In this document: one piece after another, positions 17,737-28,489 of the stretch
Layout of the letters: each line of letters starts with the position of its first letter
Numbering within the stretch: position 1 is the first letter of the stretch
Assembly (NCBI GenBank): GCA_000155715.1
Contig: DS990599.1
Span: 239,154-303,153 of the forward strand
DNA length: 64,000 nt
Direction: 5' to 3'
Source of the DNA: a gamma proteobacterium HTCC5015
GTDB taxonomy: Bacteria; Pseudomonadota; Gammaproteobacteria; HTCC5015
Notes under the pieces: model-generated
Databases searched by the model: none
What the model was told of the DNA's origin: nothing
Seen by the model: the letters and a program-made list of their open reading frames with translations, nothing else
Position numbers and translations under genes: made by a program

Positions 17737-18291
17737 ATGGTCAGCTTAGAAACGCCCGTGTGCGATTTTGGCCGAAATATCGAAGCGTTTGATCTGCCCG
17801 GCGTCGATGGGAAGCGCTATAACGTCTCGAATGTGCGCGGCCCCAACGGCTTGTTGGTGATGTTTATTTGCAACCACTGCCCCTATGTTAAGGCTGTGCA
17901 TGAGCGCATTGTGCGCGACGTGAAGGAGCTGAGAGCCTACGGCATCGGCGCTGTGGCTATTTCCTCGAACGACCCCGAGGTCTACGAGGAGGACTCCTTT
18001 GAAAATATGCAAAAAACGGCAGTCGATTGGGGTTTTGATTTTCCCTATTTGTTCGATGAAGACCAGTCGGTGGCGAAGGCCTTTGGCGCCGTCTGTACGC
18101 CAGATTTTTTCGGATACAACCAAGATCTGAAGTTGCAGTACCGAGGCCGCCTCGACGCCAGCCGCAAAGAAGCGGCGCCAGAGGATGTGCGCCGAGACCT
18201 GTTTGAGGCCATGAAGCGCGTGGCGCTCACGGGCCAAGGCCCCGAAGATCAGATCCCCAGCATGGGCTGCTCGATTAAGTGGCGGGAGTGA
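17737..18291 (+). CDS. Thioredoxin-like/AhpC-TSA family protein
   Basis: A 184-residue cytoplasmic protein with a thioredoxin fold of the peroxiredoxin-like 'redoxin' type. The active-site motif is FICNHCPYVK, a CxxC pair near residues 47-50, and the C-terminal segment has MGCSIKW. Members of this family are probable thiol oxidoreductases of unknown partner. The ATG at 17737 is preceded by AGGAGATAGC, a good ribosome site. A short palindromic repeat follows the gene. Confidence 0.85.
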   Translation: MVSLETPVCDFGRNIEAFDLPGVDGKRYNVSNVRGPNGLLVMFICNHCPYVKAVHERIVRDVKELRAYGIGAVAISSNDPEVYEEDSFENMQKTAVDWGFDFPYLFDEDQSVAKAFGAVCTPDFFGYNQDLKLQYRGRLDASRKEAAPEDVRRDLFEAMKRVALTGQGPEDQIPSMGCSIKWRE

Positions 18292-18303
18292 GTGCCCCTC
18301 TCA

Positions 18304-18400
18304 CCTAGCCCCTCTCCCGCAAGGGGAGAGGGGGATGTGGTCGGGCGACACCGAGGCTTTTGATTCAGCGTCACCCCGAACTTGATTGGGAATCTCCGCA
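18304..18400. repeat. Short intergenic palindromes upstream of tkt
   Basis: The hairpin CCCCTCTCCC/GGGGAGAGGGG (about 18309-18333) is a widespread type of intergenic palindrome. A diverged family-A unit (GTCACCCCGAACTTGATTGG) follows at about 18370. The remaining 150 bp up to tkt should hold its promoter, but I see no clear consensus. Confidence 0.6.
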
Positions 18401-18553
18401 TAAAAGTACTGGCGACGATTTTTTCAAACGCTCTGGGCGCTCGGTGTTCTCTGTGGCTAAGCGAGAAAATACAAAACGTCTTCTCCCGTGTGGCAATTCA
18501 AGGTTATTTCCACGATAATTGCGCCCTCACGAATCCAGCACCTCGGAGTCTCT

Positions 18554-20548
18554 ATGCCCTCTCGCCGTGAACTTGCCAACGCTATTCGCGCCCTCAGTAT
18601 GGATGCTGTTCAAAAAGCCAATTCCGGTCACCCCGGTGCCCCCATGGGCATGGCGGACATCGCCGAAGTGCTGTGGAACGACTATTTACAACACAACCCC
18701 AGCAATCCGCAGTGGTGGGATCGCGACCGTTTTGTGCTGTCCAACGGCCACGGTTCGATGTTGATCTACTCGCTGCTACACCTGAGCGGTTACGACCTGC
18801 CGATCAGCGAACTGAAAAACTTCCGACAGTTGCACTCGAAAACGCCGGGTCACCCCGAGTACGGCTATGCACCAGGCGTGGAAACGACCACGGGGCCGCT
18901 GGGTCAGGGCATCAGCAATGCGGTGGGCATGGCGCTGGCGGAGAAAACGCTGGCCGCTCAGTTTAACCGCGATGGCCACGAAGTCGTCGATCACTACACC
19001 TACTGCTTCCTCGGCGATGGCTGTTTGATGGAAGGTATCTCCCACGAGGTGAGCTCCTTGGCGGGCACGCTGGGTCTGGGCAAATTGATCGCCTTTTACG
19101 ACGACAACGGCATTTCTATCGATGGCGAAGTCGAGGGCTGGTTTACCGACGATACCGCCAAGCGCTTTGAATCCTACGGCTGGCAGGTGATTCCCGCTGT
19201 CGATGGCCACGATGCCGACGCGATCAAAGCCGCCATTGAGCAGGCTCGCGCCGAAAGCGATAAGCCCACTTTGATTTGCTGCAAAACGGTCATCGGGTTT
19301 GGCTCGCCCAATAAGCAGGGCAAAGAAGACTGCCACGGTGCCGCGCTGGGTGAAGACGAAGTGGCGCTGGCGCGGGAAACGCTGGGCTGGAATTACGGCC
19401 CGTTTGAAATTCCCGATGAGCACTATGCCGCTTGGAGCGCCCGCGAAAAAGGCCAAGAAGCGGAACAAAATTGGCAGAAATCCCTAGATGCGTATCGAAG
19501 TGCTCACCCCGAGCTGGCCGCCGAGTTTGAGCGCCGCATGAAAGGCGAGCTGCCCGAGAACTGGGCGGCGGACGCCATGGCCTATATTCGCTCGGTGATT
19601 GATCAGGGCGAAACCATCGCCTCGCGCAAGGCCTCGCAAAACACCTTGAACGCGTTTGGCCCGATGTTGCCCGAGTTGCTCGGCGGCTCGGCGGATTTGG
19701 CCGGTTCCAATCTGACGATTTGGCAGGGCTCTAAAGGCATTAGCGCCGACGATGCCAGCGGCAACTATGTGTACTACGGCGTGCGCGAGTTTGGCATGGC
19801 GGCGATCATGAACGGCGCCGCCTTGCACGGTGGCTTTATCCCCTACGGCGCCACGTTTTTAATGTTCTCTGAGTACGCCCGCAATGCCTTGCGCATGGCG
19901 GCGCTGATGAAAGTGCAAAGCCTGTTCGTATTCACCCACGATTCCATCGGCTTGGGCGAAGATGGCCCCACGCACCAACCCGTCGAGCAATTGGCGACTC
20001 TGCGCTTAATGCCCAATATGGTGAATTGGCGCCCCTGTGATGCGGTGGAGTCGGCAGTGGCGTGGAAGCGCGCCATCGAGCGCACGGATGGCCCCACCAG
20101 TTTGGTGTTTTCGCGCCAGGGCTTGCCCCACCAAGCGCGCGATGCCGAGGCCGTTGCCAATATCGCTCGCGGTGGCTACACGCTGGAAGACTGTGAGGGT
20201 CAACCCGAGGCCATTGTGATTGCCACCGGCTCGGAGGTGGGCATCGCCCGCGAGGCAGTTCAGGCCCTTAAAGCCAAAGGCAAAGCGGTTCGACTCGTTT
20301 CTATGCCTTCGACGGATGTTTTTGAGCAGCAAGACGCCGCCTACCGCGACAGCATTTTGCCGCCCTCGGTAACGCGCCGCGTCTCTGTAGAGGCGGGCGC
20401 CACGGCGGGCTGGTATCGCTACATCGGCTTTGATGGCGTTGCCGTGGGTTTGGATACCTTTGGTGAATCCGCCCCCGCGGGCGATTTGTTCAAACATTTT
20501 GGTTTGACCGCGGATGCCGTGGAAGCCGCTGTGGAGTCGCTCTTTTAA
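18554..20548 (+). CDS. tkt: Transketolase
   Basis: A 664-residue ThDP-dependent enzyme that transfers two-carbon units between sugar phosphates in the non-oxidative pentose phosphate pathway. The N-terminal domain shows [18 protein letters not shown], and [13 protein letters not shown] starts the ThDP-Mg motif, which continues with [11 protein letters not shown]. The pyrimidine domain has [20 protein letters not shown]. The ATG at 18554 follows CGGAG and gives the canonical [12 protein letters not shown] start; the frame is open further upstream without meaning. It abuts epd with no gap and begins the tkt-epd-pgk-fba operon. Confidence 0.97.
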   Translation: MPSRRELANAIRALSMDAVQKANSGHPGAPMGMADIAEVLWNDYLQHNPSNPQWWDRDRFVLSNGHGSMLIYSLLHLSGYDLPISELKNFRQLHSKTPGHPEYGYAPGVETTTGPLGQGISNAVGMALAEKTLAAQFNRDGHEVVDHYTYCFLGDGCLMEGISHEVSSLAGTLGLGKLIAFYDDNGISIDGEVEGWFTDDTAKRFESYGWQVIPAVDGHDADAIKAAIEQARAESDKPTLICCKTVIGFGSPNKQGKEDCHGAALGEDEVALARETLGWNYGPFEIPDEHYAAWSAREKGQEAEQNWQKSLDAYRSAHPELAAEFERRMKGELPENWAADAMAYIRSVIDQGETIASRKASQNTLNAFGPMLPELLGGSADLAGSNLTIWQGSKGISADDASGNYVYYGVREFGMAAIMNGAALHGGFIPYGATFLMFSEYARNALRMAALMKVQSLFVFTHDSIGLGEDGPTHQPVEQLATLRLMPNMVNWRPCDAVESAVAWKRAIERTDGPTSLVFSRQGLPHQARDAEAVANIARGGYTLEDCEGQPEAIVIATGSEVGIAREAVQALKAKGKAVRLVSMPSTDVFEQQDAAYRDSILPPSVTRRVSVEAGATAGWYRYIGFDGVAVGLDTFGESAPAGDLFKHFGLTADAVEAAVESLF

Positions 20549-21595
20549 ATGAGCTTGCGGCTCGCCATTAACGGCTACGGCCGCATTGGCCGCTGCGTGC
20601 TGCGCGCCCTGCACGAATCGCCCCTGCGCGATCAGTTGCAGGTAGTGGCGATCAACGAGCCCGCCGATTTAAAAAGCATTGAGCATCTGACCAAGTACGA
20701 TACGACTCACGGTCGCTTCCAAGGAGAGGTTCAGCAGGGCGATGGCGCCTTGATTGTCGATGGTCGATCTATCGACGTTACGCACCATACGGACATTGCC
20801 GATTTGCCCTGGGCCGAGCGCGACATCGATGTGGTGCTTGAGTGCAGCGGTGTCTGGGATGAGCGCACCGATTTAGAAGGCCACTTGGCGGCGGGTGCCA
20901 AGCGCGTTTTGCTGTCTCAGCCAGGTGCCTTTGAAATGCCCGCCATTGTCTACGGTGTCAATCACCATTTGTTGGAACAGAACGCGAGTATTGCCACCAA
21001 CGCCAGCTGCACCACGAACGGCATCGTGCCGGTGATCGATGTGTTGCACCGAGCTTTTGGCATTGTGTCGGGTACGATTACTACGATTCACTCCGCCATG
21101 AACGACCAGCCGGTGTTGGACGCCTACCACCGCAAAGATCTGCGAAAAACCCGCGCGGCAGGGCAGTCGATTATTCCCGTGCACACGGGGCTGGCCTCTG
21201 GAGTGGGGCGAATACTGCCCGAGCTCGATGGCCGCTTTGTGGCGCGTGCTCTGCGCGTGCCCACGCCCAATGTGTCGGCTATGCAGCTCACCGTCCAGCT
21301 CGACAAAGACGCGGACACCGAAGCACTGAACAACGTGCTGTTAGAGGCCAGTGAGCAAGGCCCATTAGCGGGCTTGTTGGGCTACACCGAAGAGCCTCTC
21401 GCCTCTTGCGATTTTAACCACGACCCGCGCTCTGGCGTGGTCGACGCCGGCCAGAGTCGAGTCAGCGGCCAACTGGCGACCGTGTTGGTCTGGTTCGATA
21501 ACGAATGGGGCTACGCCAACCGCATGCTCGATGTGGTCGCGGCGTGGCACGGCCTCCCCACCTCTGTACAACCTCAAGAAAGCAAAGGACATTAA
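20549..21595 (+). CDS. epd: Erythrose-4-phosphate dehydrogenase (GAPDH superfamily)
   Basis: A 348-residue enzyme predicted to oxidise D-erythrose 4-phosphate to 4-phosphoerythronate on the route to pyridoxal phosphate. It has the Rossmann motif [15 protein letters not shown] and the catalytic NASCTTN with Cys154. Epd-like features are [20 protein letters not shown] and DFNHDPRS, where true glycolytic GAPDH differs. The position between tkt and pgk-fba is the classic epd location, but the same position can also hold a GAPDH, so activity on glyceraldehyde 3-phosphate is not excluded. The ATG immediately follows the tkt stop codon. Confidence 0.88.
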   Translation: MSLRLAINGYGRIGRCVLRALHESPLRDQLQVVAINEPADLKSIEHLTKYDTTHGRFQGEVQQGDGALIVDGRSIDVTHHTDIADLPWAERDIDVVLECSGVWDERTDLEGHLAAGAKRVLLSQPGAFEMPAIVYGVNHHLLEQNASIATNASCTTNGIVPVIDVLHRAFGIVSGTITTIHSAMNDQPVLDAYHRKDLRKTRAAGQSIIPVHTGLASGVGRILPELDGRFVARALRVPTPNVSAMQLTVQLDKDADTEALNNVLLEASEQGPLAGLLGYTEEPLASCDFNHDPRSGVVDAGQSRVSGQLATVLVWFDNEWGYANRMLDVVAAWHGLPTSVQPQESKGH

Positions 21596-21600
21596 ACACC

Positions 21601-22785
21601 ATGAGTCAGTCTGTTCTCCGCATGAGCGACTTAGACCTAGCCGGTAAGCGCGTTTTAATTCGCGAAGATTTAAATGTGCCGACAAAAGATGGCGCGGTGA
21701 CTTCCGACGCCCGTTTGCGCGCCGCCCTGCCCACATTAGAAGCCGCCATCGCGCAAGGCGCGAAAGTGATGGTGATGTCCCACCTCGGTCGCCCTAAAGA
21801 GGGCGAGTACGATGAGAGTTTGTCGCTGCAGCCGGTCGCCAACTATCTATCGGACAAGCTAGGCCGCGAGGTGAAGCTGGTTAAAAACTGGCAAAGTGGC
21901 CTTGAGCTTGAAGACGGCGAGTTGGTCTTGCTGGAAAATGTCCGTTTCAACATCGGTGAGAAAAAGGACGAAGAGGGGTTGGCCAAAGCCTACGCCGCAC
22001 TGTGCGATGTGTTTGTTATGGATGCCTTTGGCACGGCTCACCGCGCCCAGGCATCGACCCATGGTGTGGCCAAATATGCGCCGACCGCGTGCGCGGGGCC
22101 ACTGTTGGCAGCTGAGCTCGATGCGTTGGGCAAAGCGCTGGATAACCCCGCCCGCCCCATGGTGGCGATTGTTGGTGGCAGCAAGGTATCGACCAAACTC
22201 ACGGTGCTGGAGTCGTTGTCGAACAAAGTGGATCAATTGATCGTCGGCGGCGGTATCGCCAATACGTTTATTGCCGCCGAGGGCCACCCCGTTGGCAATT
22301 CTCTGTACGAAGCCGATTTGGTGTGCGAGGCCACCAAGCTGAGCACTCAGGCTAAGGAGCAGGGCGGTAATATTCCCGTTCCCGTCGATGTGGTGACAGG
22401 GACCGAGTTCTCCGCCGAGGCGGTCGGTCGCACTTGTTCGGTCGACGACGTGGCGGACGACGAGATGATTTTGGACATCGGTCCGCAAAGTCGCGCCGAG
22501 CTGGCAGAAATTTTAAAGTCCGCGGGCACGATTGTTTGGAATGGTCCTGTTGGCGTATTTGAGTTCGACCAGTTTGGCGGCGGCACCGAGGCTTTAGCCG
22601 CTGCGATTGGCGCCTCTGATGCCTTCACTATTGCCGGTGGAGGCGATACCCTTGCGGCCATTGATAAGTACGGCGTCGCCGACAAGATTTCCTATATTTC
22701 CACTGGGGGTGGTGCCTTCCTCGAGTTTCTCGAGGGCAAGACGCTACCCGCTGTAGCCGTGTTACAAGAGCGCGCCCAAGCGTAG
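21601..22785 (+). CDS. pgk: Phosphoglycerate kinase
   Basis: A 394-residue monomeric glycolytic/gluconeogenic kinase. The N-terminal signature is [12 protein letters not shown]. Next come [10 protein letters not shown], which contacts 3-phosphoglycerate, and the [13 protein letters not shown] region. The C-terminal nucleotide-binding domain has [10 protein letters not shown] and [12 protein letters not shown]. The ATG at 21601, 5 bp after the epd stop and preceded by AAAGGACATTAAACACC, is the correct start; the frame extends upstream inside epd only by chance. It belongs to the tkt-epd-pgk-fba operon. Confidence 0.98.
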   Translation: MSQSVLRMSDLDLAGKRVLIREDLNVPTKDGAVTSDARLRAALPTLEAAIAQGAKVMVMSHLGRPKEGEYDESLSLQPVANYLSDKLGREVKLVKNWQSGLELEDGELVLLENVRFNIGEKKDEEGLAKAYAALCDVFVMDAFGTAHRAQASTHGVAKYAPTACAGPLLAAELDALGKALDNPARPMVAIVGGSKVSTKLTVLESLSNKVDQLIVGGGIANTFIAAEGHPVGNSLYEADLVCEATKLSTQAKEQGGNIPVPVDVVTGTEFSAEAVGRTCSVDDVADDEMILDIGPQSRAELAEILKSAGTIVWNGPVGVFEFDQFGGGTEALAAAIGASDAFTIAGGGDTLAAIDKYGVADKISYISTGGGAFLEFLEGKTLPAVAVLQERAQA

Positions 22786-22849
22786 CGGCGCGAACCAATT
22801 TTGAAACGATTGACTCGATCGACTATTTAAAGACAAGACGGAGCAAGCC

Positions 22850-23911
22850 ATGCTGATTTCCATGCGCCAAATGTTGGACCACGCCGCCGAGCAGGGCTAC
22901 GGAGTGCCCGCATTTAATGTGAACAACTTAGAGCAGATGCACTCCATCATGATGGCGGCGGATAAAACCGATTCGCCCGTGATTGTTCAGGCGTCTGCGG
23001 GCGCTCGTAAATATGCCGGTGCGCCTTTTCTGCGCCACTTAATGCAGGCGGCGACTGAGCAGTGGCCGCACATCCCCGTGGCGGTTCACCAAGATCACGG
23101 CACCAGCCCCGCTGTGTGTCAGCGTTCGATTCAGCTGGGTTTTACCTCGGTGATGATGGATGGCTCCTTGGGTGAAGATGGCAAAACGCCGACCAGCTAC
23201 GAGTACAATGTCGACGTCACTCGACGCGCGGTGGAAATGGCGCACGCCTGCGGCGTCTCTGTGGAAGGGGAACTGGGTTGCCTTGGCTCGCTGGAAACGG
23301 GGCAAGCCGGTGAAGAGGATGGCATTGGTGCTGAGGGCACGCTGAGCCACGATCAAATGCTGACCGATCCCGAAGAAGCGGCGGACTTTGTTCAGAAAAC
23401 GCAAGTAGACGCATTGGCTATTGCCATTGGTACCAGCCACGGCGCCTACAAGTTCACACGCCCTCCCACGGGCGACATCTTGGCGATTGAGCGCATCAAA
23501 GCCATTCACGCGCGCATTCCCGATACCCACTTGGTGATGCACGGTTCCTCCTCCGTGCCTCAGGACTGGTTGAAAATCATCAACGAGTACGGTGGCGATT
23601 TGGGGGAAACCTACGGCGTGCCCGTGGAAGAGATTCAAGAGGGCATTAAGCACGGCGTGCGCAAAGTGAACATCGATACGGATTTGCGCATGGCGTCTAC
23701 GGGTTCGATTCGCAAGTTCCTAGCTGAAAACCCCAAAGAGTTCGACCCGCGCAAATATCTCGCCGTCGCGCGCGATGCGATGCGCGATATTTGTATCGAT
23801 CGCTACGAAGCCTTTGGTACGGCGGGCAACGCCTCCAAGCTCAAGCCCATTTCACTCGAGGAAATGGTGTCGTTGTACGACAATGGCAGCCTCGACCCCA
23901 AAATTAAATAA
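22850..23911 (+). CDS. fba: Fructose-bisphosphate aldolase, class II (Calvin-cycle subtype)
   Basis: A 353-residue Zn-dependent aldolase interconverting fructose 1,6-bisphosphate and two triose phosphates. Zinc-ligand and catalytic blocks are visible: VAVHQDHG near residue 80, [13 protein letters not shown] near 140, [11 protein letters not shown] near 195 and [10 protein letters not shown] near 230. The sequence follows the Fba/CbbA 'Calvin cycle' subtype, common in proteobacteria without a Calvin cycle; no RuBisCO gene is present here. It lies 64 bp after pgk and is followed by an intrinsic terminator, closing the operon. Confidence 0.97.
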   Translation: MLISMRQMLDHAAEQGYGVPAFNVNNLEQMHSIMMAADKTDSPVIVQASAGARKYAGAPFLRHLMQAATEQWPHIPVAVHQDHGTSPAVCQRSIQLGFTSVMMDGSLGEDGKTPTSYEYNVDVTRRAVEMAHACGVSVEGELGCLGSLETGQAGEEDGIGAEGTLSHDQMLTDPEEAADFVQKTQVDALAIAIGTSHGAYKFTRPPTGDILAIERIKAIHARIPDTHLVMHGSSSVPQDWLKIINEYGGDLGETYGVPVEEIQEGIKHGVRKVNIDTDLRMASTGSIRKFLAENPKEFDPRKYLAVARDAMRDICIDRYEAFGTAGNASKLKPISLEEMVSLYDNGSLDPKIK

Positions 23912-23930
23912 ACGATTTAGGGTTGGATTC

Positions 23931-23957
23931 ACGGCCTCCTCATAGGAGGCCGTTTTC
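23931..23957 (+). terminator. Intrinsic terminator of the tkt-epd-pgk-fba operon
   Basis: The stem ACGGCCTCC/GGAGGCCGT closes around TCATA and is followed by a short T-rich tract, 20 bp after the fba stop codon. Confidence 0.8.
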
Positions 23958-23984
23958 GTTGAGCGAAACCTTTGTGGGTGCTGC

Positions 23985-24330
23985 GCCTTTATGCCCATGG
24001 TGGGCAGGGGCCGAGGCTTCGTTCTGGAGATTCCAAATCAAGTTTGGAATGACGAGGCGTGGCACTTGTTATTGCGCCCCCGTTGTCGCTCCCGCGCAGG
24101 CGGGAGCCCAGTGGCTTTACTACCCCCATTCGCTCAAAGACGCTGGATTCCCGCCTGCGCGGGAATGACTTATTTTTTAAAGTAGGCGAGGCTTAAAACT
24201 CGTCATTGCAATGACGAGAGTTTTTGTGGGAGTGGTGCCTTTATGCCCTTGGGTGCTCGCTGCGACAGACTGAGCCACACAACAGTAATGCATCTTTGAG
24301 CCGTGTCGGCCCTGCCCGAGCTGACCGTGG
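23985..24330. repeat. Intergenic repeat mosaic, cluster 2
   Basis: Between fba and comM lie a family-A unit (GGAGATTCCAAATCAAGTTT, about 24026), a family-B pair (GCTCCCGCGCAGGCGGGAGC near 24089 and TTCCCGCCTGCGCGGGAA near 24149), and remnants of the 'tttatgcccttgggtgctcg' unit near 24238. No gene is supported. The final 100 bp before comM hold its unresolved promoter. Confidence 0.8.
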
Positions 24331-24451
24331 GTTTAACAAGGTTTGGAGTGACTCGTTCGGAGCTTAGTGGCACACTACTAAACGCTGCAGGATGCGGCGT
24401 TTATTGAGGCTTCTTTTAGCCCCTTCGACACCAATCACAAGGACAGTGATC

Positions 24452-25939
24452 ATGTTATCTACGGCTTATACTCGTGCTACTCAAGGCATTGATGCGCCAC
24501 TCGTCAGTGTAGAAACGCATCTCTCCAACGGTTTGCCCGCTTTTCACATTGTCGGCCTACCTGAGGCGGCTGTTAGAGAGTCCCGCGATCGCGTGCGCGC
24601 CGCTATCATCAGCAGCCAATTCGAATTTCCCATGACGCGGATTACCGTTAATCTCGCCCCCGCGGATTTGCCTAAAACGGGGGGCTACTACGATTTGTCC
24701 ATCGCCGTCGGTATTCTCAGTGCCTCCAGTCAATTGCCTGCGGCGGAGCTTGAAAGCTATGAGTTGGTAGGGGAGCTCGGCCTCAATGGAGAGCTTCGCG
24801 GTGAGCGCGGCGTCTTGCCGATTGCCCTTGCGGCCAAGCGCGCGGGCAGGGCGCTCATTGTTCCCGAGTCGGCGCTCGCCGAGGCCTGCTTGGTGAAGGG
24901 GCTAACCGTCTACGGCGCGCGCCACTTATCACAGGTGTGCGCTCATTTGTGCGGCATGGAGCGTTTGCAAATGGGCGAGGTAGAGCGTCGAGTCGAAGCG
25001 CCCACACTGCCTGACTTGGGGGATGTGCGGGGGCAGAGTCAAGCCAAGCGCGCCCTAGAGGTGGCCGCTGCGGGCGGTCATCACTTGCTGATGGTGGGGC
25101 CACCGGGCACGGGGAAAACCATGCTGGCCTCGCGCCTGCCCAGCTTGCTGCCGGCGATGAGCGATGGCGAGGCCACTTCAACGGCGGCGGTACAGTCGAT
25201 CAGTCGCCAAGGGTTCAATGTCAAAAATTGGGCCATTCGCCCGTTTCGTGCGCCGCACCACACTGTGTCTGGTGTGGCTTTAGTTGGGGGAGGCACGGTG
25301 CCCATGCCGGGGGAAATTTCACTGGCTCACGGTGGCGTACTGTTTCTCGACGAGTTCACAGAGTTTGCTCGGACGACACTGGAGGTGCTGCGCGAGCCCA
25401 TTGAAACGGGACGCGTGACGATTTCTCGCGCTGCGCGGCAAGCGTGTTTTCCCGCGCGGTTTCAGTTGGTGGCGGCGATGAATCCTTGCCCTTGCGGTTA
25501 TCGGGGCGACCCCAAAAGAGCCTGTCGTTGCACCCCTGATCAAGTCGATCGCTACCGCGCCAAAATATCGGGCCCGCTGCTCGATCGTATCGATATGCAC
25601 ATCGAAGTGCCCAGATTGAGCGAAGCGGAAATCATGGGCAAAGCGCCGCTGGGGGAGAACAGTGCCAGCGTGGCAGCTCGGGTCTCTCGGGCGCGGACCT
25701 TTCAGCAGCGGCGCCAGCGCTGTAGCAATGCACATCTCGACAGCAATCAGGTCGAGGCCTTCTGCGCCTTGGATGAAAAAGGGCAAAGTTTGATACAGCA
25801 GGCGATGAGCCGTTTGGGCTTGTCGGTGCGGGCCTACCACCGCGTGCTCAAAGTGGCGAGGACACTGGCGGATTTGTCGGGGAGCGATGCCATTCGCAGT
25901 AGCGATGTCGCCGAGGCTCTAAGCTTTCGGCAGCCGTGA
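24452..25939 (+). CDS. comM: ComM/YifB-family Mg-chelatase-like AAA+ helicase
   Basis: A 495-residue AAA+ ATPase. ComM is a hexameric helicase promoting branch migration during natural transformation. The N-terminal ChlI-like domain has the typical LSNGLPAFHIVGLPEAAVRE and ITVNLAPADLPK. The AAA+ core has Walker A GPPGTGKT near residue 216 and Walker B LFLDEFTEF near 298. A cysteine cluster, CPCGYRGDPKRACRC, lies near 350, as in the family. I chose the ATG at 24452, preceded by AAGGA, giving MLSTAYTRA; the upstream extension is not conserved. It suggests, but does not prove, competence for DNA uptake. Confidence 0.94.
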   Translation: MLSTAYTRATQGIDAPLVSVETHLSNGLPAFHIVGLPEAAVRESRDRVRAAIISSQFEFPMTRITVNLAPADLPKTGGYYDLSIAVGILSASSQLPAAELESYELVGELGLNGELRGERGVLPIALAAKRAGRALIVPESALAEACLVKGLTVYGARHLSQVCAHLCGMERLQMGEVERRVEAPTLPDLGDVRGQSQAKRALEVAAAGGHHLLMVGPPGTGKTMLASRLPSLLPAMSDGEATSTAAVQSISRQGFNVKNWAIRPFRAPHHTVSGVALVGGGTVPMPGEISLAHGGVLFLDEFTEFARTTLEVLREPIETGRVTISRAARQACFPARFQLVAAMNPCPCGYRGDPKRACRCTPDQVDRYRAKISGPLLDRIDMHIEVPRLSEAEIMGKAPLGENSASVAARVSRARTFQQRRQRCSNAHLDSNQVEAFCALDEKGQSLIQQAMSRLGLSVRAYHRVLKVARTLADLSGSDAIRSSDVAEALSFRQP

Positions 25940-26081
25940 TTGATTTGCGTTAAAATAAATGATTTAAACGGCTTTGTGGGGTATTAAGCGGCCTTTAAGC
26001 GATTTTTGGTGGCACCCCTCGAACCGTGGTTTAGCAGTATTCATAAAGTGCAATAAAGCGACGAAGCGGCTGGTTTAAGCA

Positions 26082-28484
26082 TTGCAGAAGGATTTACTCA
26101 AGAGCGAATCTTGGTACCGAAGCATTTCCCCCATAATGGAATGGGATGCCACGGTGCGCAGCTGTCTTCCCCTGTTGCTGCTGGTGGGGCTGTTCAGCAG
26201 CTATATTGCCTGGGGTTATTGGCTACCGTACTGGAACGGTGGTTACTCGCCTTTTAATCTAACGGTTTTTGAATCGCTGTTGCCCACGGCGACTTATTTG
26301 ACGATGGGTGCCGCCGTTTTGCTCGGTGTTGGCGGCTTGATCTATTGGCGTCGCTGGCCGTCTATGTGGTTTCAGCACTGTGCGGCTAATTACTATGGCT
26401 TGGTGTTGGTTTGGGGCGGTTATCTGACAGGGGGCTTGAGTCTGGCGTCGGGTGTCGCACTCATCGGCGCGCCGTTAGTGGGGTTTTTATTGCTTGAGCG
26501 CCGCGTCGTAGTGGTGGCGTTTTTGGTGTCGTTTAGCACTCTGCTCTACTTTAACTTTGCCAGTGCCTTCGATTGGATGCCCTATGCGCCGCTTATGGTG
26601 GAGCCTCGCGATCGCGCTAGTGTTTTAGCTTGGATCAATACCCATTTGTTCTTTGCCGCGCCGCATATTTTCTTTCAGGTGGCGGTGGCTGCGTTAATTT
26701 TAGGGCAATGGCGCCTGCGCGAAGCAGAGGCCATTCGCCAGTCGTTGACGGATGCGCTCACGGGGATTCACAACCGGCGCAGCCTATTTCAAATTCTCGA
26801 TCGGCAAGTGGCCCACGCCCACAAGCAGGAGGAGCCACTGGCGGTGGCGCTGCTGGATCTCGATCATTTTAAGCGCATTAACGATGAGTATGGCCACCCT
26901 ACGGGGGATGCTGCCCTGAAGGCGGCGGCAGCTGTATTAGAGAAGGGCTTGTCCGAGGGCGATAGCGTGGGGCGCTTTGGTGGCGAGGAGTTCATGTTGG
27001 TGATGCCAAACTGCTCTCGTAGCCAGTGCCAGCAGCGTTGTGAGGCGCTACGGAAAAGCCTCGAACGCGTCGAGTGCTATTCGGAAAACGGCGAGGCGAT
27101 TGCCTTGCGTGGCAGCTTTGGCGTGGTTTGGTATAGCGGTCAGAGCCAGCGCCCTTTGGTCAGTGATGGCGTCGTTCAAGTTGCTGATGCAGCGCTTTAT
27201 CGCGCGAAAAATGCAGGGCGGAATCAGGTGGTGTTACAAGACATTGACGATGCATTGCTGGCAGCAATGCCAGTCCGGCAGCAGCGCCCCGCGAGTCGAT
27301 CAATAGCGCGGCGTTTTAGCGACATCAGGCTCGGTGAGTTTCTTCGCATCAGCACTTGGCGGCAGGTGATTCAGTCGATCCTCGAATGGTCGCCTGTCAG
27401 CAAAGCCTGTTTTGTACTACTGACGTGGATTTACATGGCGGTCAATGCCTTTGGCTGGCTCCTGTATCTTACCCAGCGTCAAGATGCCGACGAGATCATC
27501 AATTTAAGTGTTGCTGAGCAGATGCTCTACATCTCTGCGGGAGCGGTGCTTTTGAGCGTCATTCTGCTGGCGGTAGGGCGCTGGCTCAGCCGGGTTAACC
27601 GCTACGCCTATTGGTTTCAATCGCTGGTTTTACACCTCTATGGACAGGGCTTGGTGGGCTTTGGTTACTTCCTCGGCATACTTTATATCCCTACGGGGGC
27701 GATGTTGCTGTGCTCGCCAGTGATTGGCTTTTTGATTATTGAGCGCCGCGTGTTGTTGCAGGTGTTTAGTGGCTGCCTCTTATCGGTGGTGGGACTGGCC
27801 TATTTGTCGGCGTTTGAGGTGTTGCCCTATGCGCCTCTGATTTCTGTCGAGGGCACGGCGTGGCAGCTGAGCTCGCCGTTTTGGGTTGCCAGCTCGTACT
27901 TTTTTATTACGTTCTTAAGCCTGTTGGCCTTCGTGTTGATGGGCTATGTGGTAAGCCGCTGGAGCTTGCGCGAAGCTGAGGTGCGTCAGCTGAGTTTGGT
28001 CGATCCGCTCACCCAAATTCATAACCGCTTAAGCATTATGCAAGTGCTCGATCAAGCACTAAGTCAACATAGACGCGAGGGCAGTCCAATCGCAGTGGTT
28101 ATGCTGGATATCGATCACTTTAAAGCGATTAACGACAACTGGGGTCACCCCGTGGGCGACCGCATACTCACGAGTGCGGCGAGCGTACTGGCTAATAACC
28201 TGCGCGAATTTGACGAGATTGGACGCTACGGCGGCGAAGAGTTTTTGTTGGTACTACAGGGCACGGATGTCGACGGCGCCGTGGTCATGGCCGAGCGCTG
28301 TCGCCAAAGCTTGGCCACGATTCAAGTATTGAGCGACGAGGGCGCGTCTATTGGGGTCAGCGCCAGTTTCGGTGTCGCCGCCAGCCAAGCGCAACAGCCG
28401 ACAGATATCGAAGCGTTGATTCAGCGGGCGGATAGAGCGCTCTACCGCGCCAAAGAAAAAGGCCGCAATCGGGTCGAGCAGTGA
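26082..28484 (+). CDS. Membrane diguanylate cyclase with a full internal duplication (two TM+GGDEF modules)
   Basis: An 800-residue protein made of two homologous halves, each with about six hydrophobic helices followed by a GGDEF domain. Both cyclase signatures read GGEEF, near residues 300 and 717, so the modules are spaced by about 417 residues. Paired landmarks include EW in SPIMEW/SILEW, WSLREAE/WRLREAE and LxDxDHFKxIND in both halves. The second half has an RxxD I-site (REFD); the first has SEGD there and lacks the arginine. The start is uncertain: a TTG at 26082 is used because homology between halves extends upstream of the first ATG at 26136. It was probably created by in-frame tandem duplication. 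Confidence 0.85.
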   Translation: MQKDLLKSESWYRSISPIMEWDATVRSCLPLLLLVGLFSSYIAWGYWLPYWNGGYSPFNLTVFESLLPTATYLTMGAAVLLGVGGLIYWRRWPSMWFQHCAANYYGLVLVWGGYLTGGLSLASGVALIGAPLVGFLLLERRVVVVAFLVSFSTLLYFNFASAFDWMPYAPLMVEPRDRASVLAWINTHLFFAAPHIFFQVAVAALILGQWRLREAEAIRQSLTDALTGIHNRRSLFQILDRQVAHAHKQEEPLAVALLDLDHFKRINDEYGHPTGDAALKAAAAVLEKGLSEGDSVGRFGGEEFMLVMPNCSRSQCQQRCEALRKSLERVECYSENGEAIALRGSFGVVWYSGQSQRPLVSDGVVQVADAALYRAKNAGRNQVVLQDIDDALLAAMPVRQQRPASRSIARRFSDIRLGEFLRISTWRQVIQSILEWSPVSKACFVLLTWIYMAVNAFGWLLYLTQRQDADEIINLSVAEQMLYISAGAVLLSVILLAVGRWLSRVNRYAYWFQSLVLHLYGQGLVGFGYFLGILYIPTGAMLLCSPVIGFLIIERRVLLQVFSGCLLSVVGLAYLSAFEVLPYAPLISVEGTAWQLSSPFWVASSYFFITFLSLLAFVLMGYVVSRWSLREAEVRQLSLVDPLTQIHNRLSIMQVLDQALSQHRREGSPIAVVMLDIDHFKAINDNWGHPVGDRILTSAASVLANNLREFDEIGRYGGEEFLLVLQGTDVDGAVVMAERCRQSLATIQVLSDEGASIGVSASFGVAASQAQQPTDIEALIQRADRALYRAKEKGRNRVEQ

Positions 28485-28489
28485 CCGTG

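Noticed and set aside
18776..19468. 230-codon minus-strand open frame opposite tkt
   Set aside because: Antisense shadow of an unmistakable transketolase gene.
21859..22488. 209-codon minus-strand open frame opposite pgk
   Set aside because: Antisense shadow of phosphoglycerate kinase; composition follows the sense codons.
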